Positions 1-5,944 of a stretch of 14,981 bases of DNA are shown here, piece after piece (the stretch's first letter is position 1; every line of letters begins with the position of its first letter). Below the pieces are notes generated by a model. It ran no database searches. It was not told where the DNA came from and saw only the letters and a list, made by a program, of their open reading frames with translations. Source of the DNA: CAZCTC01 sp964501335 (GTDB taxonomy: Bacteria; Chloroflexota; Anaerolineae; B4-G1; SLSP01); assembly GCA_964501335.1 (NCBI GenBank), contig CAZCTC010000118.1, positions 1 through 14,981 on the forward strand. The letters run 5' to 3'. A program made the position numbers and the translations under genes.

Positions 1-82
1 GAAAACATAAACAAAAAAACTCTCTCCCCATCCCGCGCGTCGCACCCTGCCAGACAAAAAAACCTTTGCGGGACGCTAAAAA
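1..82 (+). repeat. Composite palindromic repeat, copy A (left-truncated by the window edge)
   Basis: The window opens inside the right arm of a palindrome (gaaaacataaac). The conserved tail seen in the other copies follows: actctctccc at 19-28, gcgcgtcgc at 35-43 and gcgggacgctaaaaa at 68-82. The left arm and the A-tract lie outside the window. The same words recur at 4236-4298, 4409-4470, 9131-9196 and 9273-9335, which defines the family. Confidence 0.8.
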
Positions 83-120
83 CAAACCTTCTCTTAATAG
101 CCTCCCAGCCCGAAGTGGCG

Positions 121-126
121 TATAAT
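121..126 (+). promoter_or_regulatory. Candidate -10 box (TATAAT) for the flavin-binding protein gene
   Basis: A consensus TATAAT lies 44 bp before the start codon. No convincing TTGACA stands at 16-18 bp spacing, so only the -10 element is supported. It lies 38 bp after the end of the copy A repeat tail. The sequence around it resembles the LCP promoter around 4500-4520 (cccag, gtgg, tataat and cctga in the same order). Confidence 0.5.
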
Positions 127-170
127 GAGCCTGAGTTAAAAATCCCACCTCTGCGTGAAAAGGAATTCCC

Positions 171-662
171 ATGCCCTACCATTTACGCCGCAGTGAGAAA
201 AGCATCGATGATCTGGAAACCCGCCTGGAAATTCTCACCACCCAGTGCATCATGACCCTGGCCCTCTGTAAAGACAACGAACCCTATCTGGTCACCGTCG
301 ACTACGCCTTCGACCCCGCCACAGAGACCTTCTTTTTCCATAGCGCCCGTACCGGTAAGAAAATCGACTACCTTCAGGCCAATCCCCTGGTCTGGGGACA
401 GGTTCTGGAAGATCGCGGCTATCTCCCGGGCAAATGTGATCACGCCTATCGCACGATCCAGTTTCGTGGTCACGCCGCACCCGTCACCGATCCCGCCCAA
501 AAGCTTTACGCCCTCGGATTGCTCATCGACCAGATTGACCCCGATTCCAAAACGGTCCGCCAGCAGCAATTGAGCAACCTCGCCGCCCTGGATACGGTGG
601 AAATCATCGCCATCCAGGTCGAAAGCTGGAGTGGAAAACAAGGCCCTAAAAAGAAGGACTGA
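171..662 (+). CDS. NimA-like / pyridoxamine 5'-phosphate oxidase family flavin-binding protein
   Basis: This 163-aa soluble protein fits the FMN-binding split-barrel family (pyridoxamine 5'-phosphate oxidase-like, NimA type). Visible family marks are a central strand followed by FFFHSARTGKKIDYLQANP-like sequence (residues 54-72; the HSA-x-x-GKK-x-D segment usually contacts flavin phosphate), a YRTIQFRGHA strand (93-102) and a C-terminal ESWSGKQ (151-157). The length is normal for the family. The start is supported by aaaagg 6-8 bp upstream and by a TATAAT at 121-126. Such proteins bind FMN or a related flavin; some reduce nitroimidazoles and many have unknown substrates, so no reaction is assigned. 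It stands alone between two repeat-filled spacers, with no operon partner visible. The C-terminal KKKD tail is probably disordered. Confidence 0.85.
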   Translation: MPYHLRRSEKSIDDLETRLEILTTQCIMTLALCKDNEPYLVTVDYAFDPATETFFFHSARTGKKIDYLQANPLVWGQVLEDRGYLPGKCDHAYRTIQFRGHAAPVTDPAQKLYALGLLIDQIDPDSKTVRQQQLSNLAALDTVEIIAIQVESWSGKQGPKKKD

Positions 663-709
663 GCTTTGAAGCCTCTTTTTCTGAAAAGCCCGTTGCCTGC
701 AAAACCCAA

Positions 710-771
710 ATTATCCCAAATTATCCCAACAAAATTTGGGATATAAAACGTTTGGGAAATCATTCCCAAAC
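710..771. repeat. Cluster of TCCCAAA / TTTGGGA inverted and direct repeats
   Basis: Within about 60 bp there are two direct copies of caaattatccc, an inverted pair ATCCCAA (723-729) / TTGGGAT (736-742), and a perfect 9-bp hairpin GTTTGGGAA-atca-TTCCCAAAC (750-771). No T-tract follows, so a simple intrinsic terminator is not supported. The regular spacing of the same heptamer on both strands suggests a protein-binding array or a small structured element just past the end of the first gene. Confidence 0.6.
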
Positions 772-803
772 TGAAAAGGCCTGACCTGTACGGTTAGTCT
801 GGG

Positions 804-860
804 AAAAAAGTCCATGTTTTCGCGGGCTTTCTGAAGCCCGCGAAAACATAAACAAAAAAC
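804..860 (+). repeat. Composite palindromic repeat, copy B: A-tract and variable palindrome
   Basis: An A6 tract (804-809) and gtcc precede a perfect 16-bp palindrome, arms 814-829 and 834-849 (atgttttcgcgggctt and complement), with tetraloop tctg. The palindrome is followed by aaacaaaaaac. On the minus strand this reads as a hairpin followed by ggac and T6. The rest of this copy is displaced by the insert at 861-1011 and resumes at 1012. Confidence 0.85.
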
Positions 861-1011
861 GCAATACCGCAAAATTTACTCAGAATACACCGCCAAGACG
901 CAGAGACCGCAAAGAAAAAACTAAAAAGCCTCCTTTGCCTCTCTCGGCGATCTCTGCGCCTCCGCGGTGTATTTCTTTCAGTTTGCCGCTGAGTTACTTT
1001 TGCGGTATTGC
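861..1011. mobile_element. MITE-like inverted-repeat element with 8-bp flanking direct repeat
   Basis: The 151-bp segment has perfect 14-bp terminal inverted repeats, gcaataccgcaaaa (861-874) and its complement (998-1011). The arms continue imperfectly inward: aatacaccgc-x-x-gacgcagaga on the left matches the complement of tctctgcgcc-tccgcggtgtatt on the right. The octamer caaaaaac abuts both ends exactly (853-860 and 1012-1019), as expected for a target-site duplication. It has no coding capacity of its own. It sits in the middle of the copy B repeat, whose tail reappears at 1020-1038. Caveat: intact copy A contains caaaaaaac at both corresponding places, so replacement of the intervening segment is also possible. 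Confidence 0.75.
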
Positions 1012-1038
1012 CAAAAAACCTTTGCGGGAGGCTAAAAA
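1012..1038 (+). repeat. Composite repeat copy B, displaced tail
   Basis: The sequence caaaaaacctttgcgggaggctaaaaa matches the tail of copy A (aaaaaaacctttgcgggacgctaaaaa) with one substitution. The ctctctccc and gcgcgtcgc words that should precede it are missing. It directly precedes the RNase J promoter. Confidence 0.75.
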
Positions 1039-1070
1039 TGCCCCCAGCAAAGGTCAAAAAAGCCTTGGGT

Positions 1071-1098
1071 TTGACACGTGACCTATTCATGCTACGAT
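1071..1098 (+). promoter_or_regulatory. Sigma-70 type promoter of the RNase J gene
   Basis: A perfect TTGACA (1071-1076) is followed after 16 bp by TACGAT (1093-1098). The -10 box is preceded by TGc, giving an extended -10. Transcription would start near 1105, leaving a leader of about 70 nt. The leader carries aaaagg at 1157-1162 as a ribosome-binding site, 12 nt before the start codon. Confidence 0.75.
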
Positions 1099-1174
1099 AG
1101 ATAAATTAAAAAACGGTCCAGATTGCCTTACCGCATCCTCAACGTTTTTAATTTACAAAAGGTATCCGACTGTT

Positions 1175-2827
1175 ATGGAAAAGTTACAACTTATCCCGCT
1201 AGGCGGCCTGGGAGAAGTGGGCAAAAATATGTTAGCCCTCGAGTATGGCCGCAACGTACTCATCGTTGATGCAGGGATCATGTTCCCGGAAAGCGATATG
1301 CTGGGGGTGGATTACATCATTCCCGACTATCGCTATCTGAAAAGCAAAAAGGATCAAATCCGCGGTGTGGTCATCACCCACGGCCATGAAGATCACATCG
1401 GCGCTCTGCCTTACTTCCTGCGAGAATTCAACGTGCCGGTCTATGCTACCAAATTGACCCGGGGTCTCATTGAAGTAAAACTCAGGGAAGGACATATCCT
1501 GCAACAGGCCACCGTCAACACCTTCGCCCCCGGAGATCTGGTCCGCATGGGCCCGTTTACGGTCGAACCCTACCACGTCTGCCACAGCATCCCCGATGCG
1601 GTAGGATTGGGAATCGGCACCCCGGCTGGTCTGGTCGTCCATAGCGGCGACTTCAAACTGGATCATACCCCTGTGGACGGCTGGCCCACTGATTTCTCCA
1701 AACTCGCCGAATTCAGCGGCCGGGGCGTTCTGGCCTTACTCTCCGACAGCACCAATGCCGACCATCCCGGCACCACCCCCTCAGAACGCAGTCTGACCGG
1801 CGCGCTGGAAGATGTCTTCCGTCAGGCACGCGGCCGCGTCCTGATCGCCACCTTTGCCTCCTTGATTTCCCGCATTCAACAGGTCATCGAAGTCGCCCAA
1901 CGTTTCGGGCGGCGCGTCGCCATCGCCGGCACGACGATGGTCGAAAATACCAAAATGGCCCAACGTCTGGGCTATATGCAGGTCGCTGAAGGCGTGCTCC
2001 TTTCCTTAGAAGAGATCAACCGCTTGCCTCCCCATCAGGTAACCATCCTGACCACCGGAGCGCAAGGCGAGCCCAATTCCGTATTGGGACGGCTGGCTAC
2101 CGGCCGCCATCCCTCAGTCCGCATCGTCCCCGGCGACACGGTAATCCTCTCCTCGCACTCGATTCCCGGCAACGAAGAAACGGTCCACCGCGTCATCAAC
2201 CGCCTCTTCCAACGCGGCGCCAATGTCTTCTACCATCCGGTCGCTCCCGTCCACGTCTCGGGACACGCCAGCCAGGAAGAACAGAAAATGCTGATCAATA
2301 TCCTGCGCCCCAAATACTTCATCCCCATCCACGGCGAACTCCGCCACCTCAAACACCACGCCAATCTGGCGCAGCAGGTCGGCATCCCCAAAGAAAACAC
2401 CGCCGTTGTCGAAAACGGCTATCTCATGCGGCTGACCCCCGACAACCTGGAAATTGGAGAGCGGGTGCCCGGCGGCTATGTCTTCGTCGACGGCCCCTGG
2501 ATCGGCGACGCCATCGGCCCCTCGGTCATTCAGGAACGCGAACAACTGGCCACCTCCGGCACCTGTATGGCAGTCTTCCGTTACTCAGTCCAGGAAAATT
2601 TCATACTGGGAACCCCCCGCATTCAAACTCGCGGCATGGCCACCCCCGAAATGGTTGAACCCTTAATCGAACAGGCCCAGGGAGTTCTGCATCGTGTAAT
2701 GCAACAGGTAAAAATCGGCGCACCGCCCGTCCTGATCGAACAGGCTGTCGAAAAGGCCCTTTCAGACTTCTTCTATCAGGAAGCCAAAAGCCGCCCCACC
2801 ATGATCGTCGTCGCCATTCCCGAATAA
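1175..2827 (+). CDS. rnj: Ribonuclease J (beta-CASP metallo-beta-lactamase RNase)
   Basis: This 550-aa protein has the length and architecture of bacterial RNase J, which acts as a 5'-3' exoribonuclease and endonuclease in mRNA decay and rRNA maturation in the cytoplasm. The metallo-beta-lactamase core shows THGHEDHIGALPY (zinc ligands H69, H71, D73, H74), the CHSIPDA segment (136-142) and HSGDFKLD (156-163, D159). The beta-CASP part carries SDSTNADHPG (190-199) and GEPNSVLGRLA (298-308). The last metal motifs are VSGHASQEEQ (H364) and PIHGE (H386). A C-terminal domain runs from about 430 to 550. All catalytic residues I can place are present. It has its own promoter and probably stands alone, although the glycosyltransferase gene follows after 69 bp with only a palindrome between them. 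Which paralogue (J1 or J2) it resembles cannot be told. Confidence 0.97.
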   Translation: MEKLQLIPLGGLGEVGKNMLALEYGRNVLIVDAGIMFPESDMLGVDYIIPDYRYLKSKKDQIRGVVITHGHEDHIGALPYFLREFNVPVYATKLTRGLIEVKLREGHILQQATVNTFAPGDLVRMGPFTVEPYHVCHSIPDAVGLGIGTPAGLVVHSGDFKLDHTPVDGWPTDFSKLAEFSGRGVLALLSDSTNADHPGTTPSERSLTGALEDVFRQARGRVLIATFASLISRIQQVIEVAQRFGRRVAIAGTTMVENTKMAQRLGYMQVAEGVLLSLEEINRLPPHQVTILTTGAQGEPNSVLGRLATGRHPSVRIVPGDTVILSSHSIPGNEETVHRVINRLFQRGANVFYHPVAPVHVSGHASQEEQKMLINILRPKYFIPIHGELRHLKHHANLAQQVGIPKENTAVVENGYLMRLTPDNLEIGERVPGGYVFVDGPWIGDAIGPSVIQEREQLATSGTCMAVFRYSVQENFILGTPRIQTRGMATPEMVEPLIEQAQGVLHRVMQQVKIGAPPVLIEQAVEKALSDFFYQEAKSRPTMIVVAIPE

Positions 2828-2840
2828 CCATTTAAAGTCC

Positions 2841-2876
2841 ATATTTTCGCGCGCATGCGGATGCGCGCGAAAATAT
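2841..2876 (+). repeat. Variable palindrome, copy C (hairpin only)
   Basis: Perfect 16-bp arms 2841-2856 and 2861-2876 (atattttcgcgcgcat and complement) enclose tetraloop gcgg. They are preceded by aaagtcc and followed by aaattaaaaataag. The ctctctccc tail is absent, so this copy is reduced. It fills most of the 69-bp gap between the RNase J and glycosyltransferase genes. No T-tract follows on the plus strand, so it is a poor terminator for RNase J. Confidence 0.8.
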
Positions 2877-2896
2877 AAATTAAAAATAAGTTTCAT

Positions 2897-4063
2897 ATGG
2901 CTCGCATCTTAATTGCCTATAAACAATTTCCAGCCCGCTCGGTAGGCCATGCCGGGGGAGAATCGGTCTACTGGCTGATCGAAGCCCTGCACCGCCGCGG
3001 TCACCAGATCACCCTGATCGCCCGCATCCGCGACGAAGAGCGTCCCCTACTCGAACAACTTCAACCGCTCTGCGAACGGATCGAAACCGTCCCTCATCAC
3101 CACTCCCTGCCCGGACCGCGTCCACTCGCCATCGCCCGCAGCTATTGGATGTTGCGCCAGGCCACCCAACACACCCTCCGGGAAGTAAAACCCGACCTCT
3201 TTCACATTGAATTCGCCCAGACAGCCGTGGCCCTTCTGGGAATCGGCTATCCCCGCACCGCCTTCCGCGCTCACGATATCAACTGGTTCCTCATGGATCA
3301 GCAAAAAGCCGCCGCTCACGGCTTCAAAAAGCTGCGCGCCGGCCTGCTCTCGACCTTTTTCCGCTTGACCGAACCCTGGCTCTATCGCCGGTTTGATCTG
3401 GTAGCCGCAATTTCTGAAGGAGATCGCCGCCTGCTTGAATCGGCCTGCGCTCCCCATCCGATTCACACCTTACCGCTCGCCTCAATGACGGCTCGCTCGG
3501 AAAATGTCGAACCGGCCGTTCCCCCCGGCAACAATATCGTCTTCGTCGGAGCGCTCTCGCGCGTCTTCAATATCGATGCAGCCGCCTGGTTCCTGGAAGA
3601 GATCTGGCCGCACATTTTGACCGCCGTTCCCGAGGCGCGCTTTTACCTGGTCGGCGGCAGCCCTCCCGAAAGGCTCTGCGCCCACCACGATGGAGAGAAT
3701 TGCTTTGTCACCGGTTTTGTCCCCGATCTGGCCCCCTGGTATCAGGCCGCCACAGTGTTCGTCTCCCCCATGCGCGTGGCCGGCGGCCTGCTGCAAAAAG
3801 TCATCGACGCTTTAACCCTGGGAATTCCCGTCGTCGCCACCAGCGGCAGCAACCACGGGCTCGGCGGCACCCCCGGCGAAACCCTGCTCGTCGCCGATGA
3901 TCCGGAAAAGTTCGCCGCCGCCGTCGTCCAGTTGCTGAACGATCCGGTCGCCCGTCGGCGCCTCAGCGCCAACGGATTGCAATTCATCCGCGAACACTAC
4001 GACGCCGAAGCCGCCCTCGATCACTGGGACCGTCAAATCGACGCCCTGCTGCAAAAGAAATAA
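2897..4063 (+). CDS. Glycosyltransferase, GT4 type (GT-B fold)
   Basis: This 388-aa protein is a predicted cytoplasmic or membrane-associated retaining glycosyltransferase of the GT4 kind, moving a sugar from a nucleotide-sugar donor to an unknown acceptor. The N-terminal GT-B half begins MARILIAYKQFP and has the GGESVYWLIEAL loop (20-31). The C-terminal donor half has NIVFVGALSRVFNIDAAAWF (213-232), FYLVGGSPPE (249-258), VTGFVPDLAPWYQ (271-283), VSPMRVAGGLLQKVIDAL (289-306) and GIPVVATSGSNHG (309-321). In many GT4 enzymes the nucleotide-sugar site ends in K-x-x-E; here it reads KVID, with Asp304 at the Glu position. The start has no strong Shine-Dalgarno sequence, only ataag nearby. Two LCP proteins follow, so a role in envelope polysaccharide is plausible but inferred. 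Confidence 0.88.
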   Translation: MARILIAYKQFPARSVGHAGGESVYWLIEALHRRGHQITLIARIRDEERPLLEQLQPLCERIETVPHHHSLPGPRPLAIARSYWMLRQATQHTLREVKPDLFHIEFAQTAVALLGIGYPRTAFRAHDINWFLMDQQKAAAHGFKKLRAGLLSTFFRLTEPWLYRRFDLVAAISEGDRRLLESACAPHPIHTLPLASMTARSENVEPAVPPGNNIVFVGALSRVFNIDAAAWFLEEIWPHILTAVPEARFYLVGGSPPERLCAHHDGENCFVTGFVPDLAPWYQAATVFVSPMRVAGGLLQKVIDALTLGIPVVATSGSNHGLGGTPGETLLVADDPEKFAAAVVQLLNDPVARRRLSANGLQFIREHYDAEAALDHWDRQIDALLQKK

Positions 4064-4185
4064 ACGATTCCTTTGCCCCTCAGAAATCAGAACAACGGTC
4101 GGACTTTCGCGCGTCGCTGGCCGGCTGCATGAAGACCCAACAACTCGCGGAAACTCCCTTCCCATCCAGTACGTCATTGTTTAAA
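4064..4185. other. Intergenic stretch without a recognised element
   Basis: Between the glycosyltransferase stop and the next palindrome I see no RNA gene, promoter or convincing ORF. The words tttcgcgcgtcgc (4105-4117) and actcccttcccatcc (4153-4167) look like scrambled remnants of the composite-repeat tail. A 70-codon frame starting at 4129 is judged spurious because it runs through the following repeat copy. Confidence 0.5.
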
Positions 4186-4191
4186 TGTCTA

Positions 4192-4298
4192 TGTTTTCGG
4201 CAGCTGTCCGAAGACGCCGAAAACACAAATAAAAAACTCTCTCCCTATCCGACGCGTCGCCCCTTACCTGAAAAATGCCTGTTGCGGGACGCTAAAAA
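4192..4298 (+). repeat. Composite palindromic repeat, copy D (imperfect stem)
   Basis: The outer stem is 10 bp (tgttttcggc at 4192-4201 with gccgaaaaca at 4216-4225); its inner part (agctgtccgaagac) no longer pairs well. The full tail follows: actctctccc at 4236-4245, gacgcgtcgc at 4251-4260 and gcgggacgctaaaaa at 4284-4298, then aaccgcacagattc. It forms a direct tandem pair with copy E, offset by 172 bp. Confidence 0.8.
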
Positions 4299-4329
4299 TA
4301 AACCGCACAGATTCAAAATTCAAGCCATG

Positions 4330-4470
4330 CGGTTAGCCTGAAAAGCAGGAGAAAAAAAGCCCGTGTTTTAGCGCGCATTCTTATGCGCGCTAAAACACAA
4401 ATAAAAAACTCTCTCCCTATCCGGCGCGTCGCCCCTTACCTGAAAAGTGCCTGTTGCGGGACGCTAAAAA
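4330..4470 (+). repeat. Composite palindromic repeat, copy E (most complete)
   Basis: This copy shows every module: lead ggttagcctgaaaagcagg (4331-4349), A7 tract (4352-4358), a perfect 16-bp palindrome with arms 4363-4378 and 4383-4398 (gtgttttagcgcgcat and complement, loop tctt), actctctccc from 4409, ggcgcgtcgc at 4423-4432 and gcgggacgctaaaaa at 4456-4470. Outside the stem it is nearly identical to copy D. The GC part of the stem is unrelated to D's. Confidence 0.85.
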
Positions 4471-4506
4471 TAAACTGCACAGATTCAAGATTCCCCAGAG
4501 CGGGTG

Positions 4507-4515
4507 TGGTATAAT
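4507..4515 (+). promoter_or_regulatory. Extended -10 promoter of the LCP gene pair
   Basis: TGgTATAAT is a perfect extended -10 element. No clear TTGACA is visible upstream, which an extended -10 can compensate for. The leader is about 25 nt and carries aaggag (4531-4536) at good spacing before ATG 4545. The box lies 39 bp after the copy E tail, almost the same distance as for the TATAAT at 121-126 after copy A. Confidence 0.7.
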
Positions 4516-4544
4516 CCGCCCTGAATGCACAAGGAGTTGTAAAA

Positions 4545-5927
4545 ATGAGTCGAAGTAAATATTCCCAACGAAAAGGCATGAACCCCGTCATGTGGATCGC
4601 CATCATCCTGGCGCTGCTCTTACTGGCGATCGGCATCGCCGTCATCTTCTTCTTCGTCAACTTCCTTCAAGGCCTTGCCAGCGGGAGCACCGACATTCCC
4701 GGCATCCTTTCCGGCCAGGCCAAACCCAGCGAAAACGTCACCTACCAGTTTGGCCAGGTCCTGCCTACCTGGACCGGAACCGACCGCGTCACGGTCCTTG
4801 TTCTCGGCATCGACGAACGCTCGCAAGAAACCGGTCCCTGGCGCACCGATACCATCATGCTCGCCACCCTGGACCCCAATAACCTGCAAGCCGGCATGCT
4901 CTCCATCCCCCGTGACCTCTGGGTTCCCATCCCCGGTTACGATCAGGGCCGTATTAATACCGCCCATTTTCTGGGCGACCTTTACGATTATCCCGGGGGC
5001 GGCCCCGCCCTCGCCAAAGAAACCGTAGAATACAACCTGGGCGTCCCGGTCAATTATTACGTCCGGGTCAACTTTGACGGCTTTGTAAAATTAGTCGATC
5101 TGATCGGCGGCGTCGATATCTATGTGGAAAAAGTCATCGACGATCCCACCTATCCCGGCAAAAACTACGACTACGATCCCCTCCACATCGAACCCGGCCA
5201 GCACCATTTCGACGGCGAGATGGCCCTGAAATACGCCCGTACCCGCCACGGTGACACCGACTTCGGCCGGGCCCGCCGCCAGCAACAGGTGCTGCTGGCC
5301 ATCCTGGCCCGCGTAAGCGACCTGAAATTGCTTCCCCAGCTGGCCCCCAAATCCGCTGAAATTTACCAGACGCTCCAGGATTCAATCAAAACCGACCTGG
5401 CCGTCGACCAGATCCTGGCCCTGGCCACCCTGGCCCAAAAAGTCGACCGCAGCACCATCCGCACCGCCGTCATCGACAACAGTTGCACCTCCCCCTGGAC
5501 CACCCCCCAGGGTGGACAGGTGTTAATCCCCTTACGCGACAAAATGCGCGAAATGCGCGATTACGTCTTTGCTGCCGATCTGCCGCAATCCGCCGGGAAT
5601 CCCCAAATCACCCCCACACCGGAAACCGCTACCATCGTCGTACTCAACGGCACCTCCCGGGCTGGACTGGCCGGAACCACGGCTCAATATCTGCAATCCC
5701 AGGGACTCGCCATCGCCCAATACAACAATGCCGACCGGCAGGACTATGCCACCACCATCATCCTGATCAACCGTGAAAAACCCGCCACCACCGCCCGCCT
5801 GCTCACCCTTTTAGGCCTGCCCCAAAGCGCAGCCACCCTGACCGCCAACCCCAGCGCCGAAAATGACATCACCATCATCCTGGGAGCTGATTACGCCGGC
5901 CCTCCGGTTTCAACCCAGACGCCCTAA
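4545..5927 (+). CDS. LytR-CpsA-Psr (LCP) family protein with LytR_C domain, first of a tandem pair
   Basis: This 460-aa membrane-anchored protein belongs to the family that attaches undecaprenyl-linked glycopolymers (teichoic acid, capsule or arabinogalactan type) to peptidoglycan on the outer face of the membrane. A short basic N-terminus leads into one membrane helix (about 15-44). The LCP core spans about 78-255: VLVLGIDER (84-92), WRTDTIMLATLDP (99-111; R100 and D102), SIPRDLW (120-126; R123 and D124), NYYVRVNFDGFVKLVDLIGGVDI (170-192) and ALKYARTRHGD-x-DFGRARRQQQ (227-248). These Arg and Asp residues are the usual polyprenyl-phosphate and metal contacts. A LytR_C domain follows at about 361-450 (VVLNGTSRAGLA ... 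IILGADY). The start has a strong aaggag. The paralogue follows after 17 bp, so the two are almost surely cotranscribed. Confidence 0.95.
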   Translation: MSRSKYSQRKGMNPVMWIAIILALLLLAIGIAVIFFFVNFLQGLASGSTDIPGILSGQAKPSENVTYQFGQVLPTWTGTDRVTVLVLGIDERSQETGPWRTDTIMLATLDPNNLQAGMLSIPRDLWVPIPGYDQGRINTAHFLGDLYDYPGGGPALAKETVEYNLGVPVNYYVRVNFDGFVKLVDLIGGVDIYVEKVIDDPTYPGKNYDYDPLHIEPGQHHFDGEMALKYARTRHGDTDFGRARRQQQVLLAILARVSDLKLLPQLAPKSAEIYQTLQDSIKTDLAVDQILALATLAQKVDRSTIRTAVIDNSCTSPWTTPQGGQVLIPLRDKMREMRDYVFAADLPQSAGNPQITPTPETATIVVLNGTSRAGLAGTTAQYLQSQGLAIAQYNNADRQDYATTIILINREKPATTARLLTLLGLPQSAATLTANPSAENDITIILGADYAGPPVSTQTP

Positions 5928-5944
5928 GGTGAAAGGAAAAGCCC

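Noticed and set aside
814..849. Palindromes as ordinary terminators for plus-strand genes
   Set aside because: On the plus strand the stems are followed by A-rich sequence (aaacataaacaaaaaa), not T. Only the 7365-7402 copy has a T-rich tail on both strands.
794..1090. 98-codon minus-strand frame
   Set aside because: It is built from the palindrome and the MITE insert. The recurring FAGF-KPAKT peptide is just the translated palindrome and appears again near 9100 in another repeat copy.
4129..4341. 70-codon plus-strand frame before the LCP genes
   Set aside because: It runs through composite repeat copy D, has no ribosome-binding site, and its composition follows the repeat rather than a protein.
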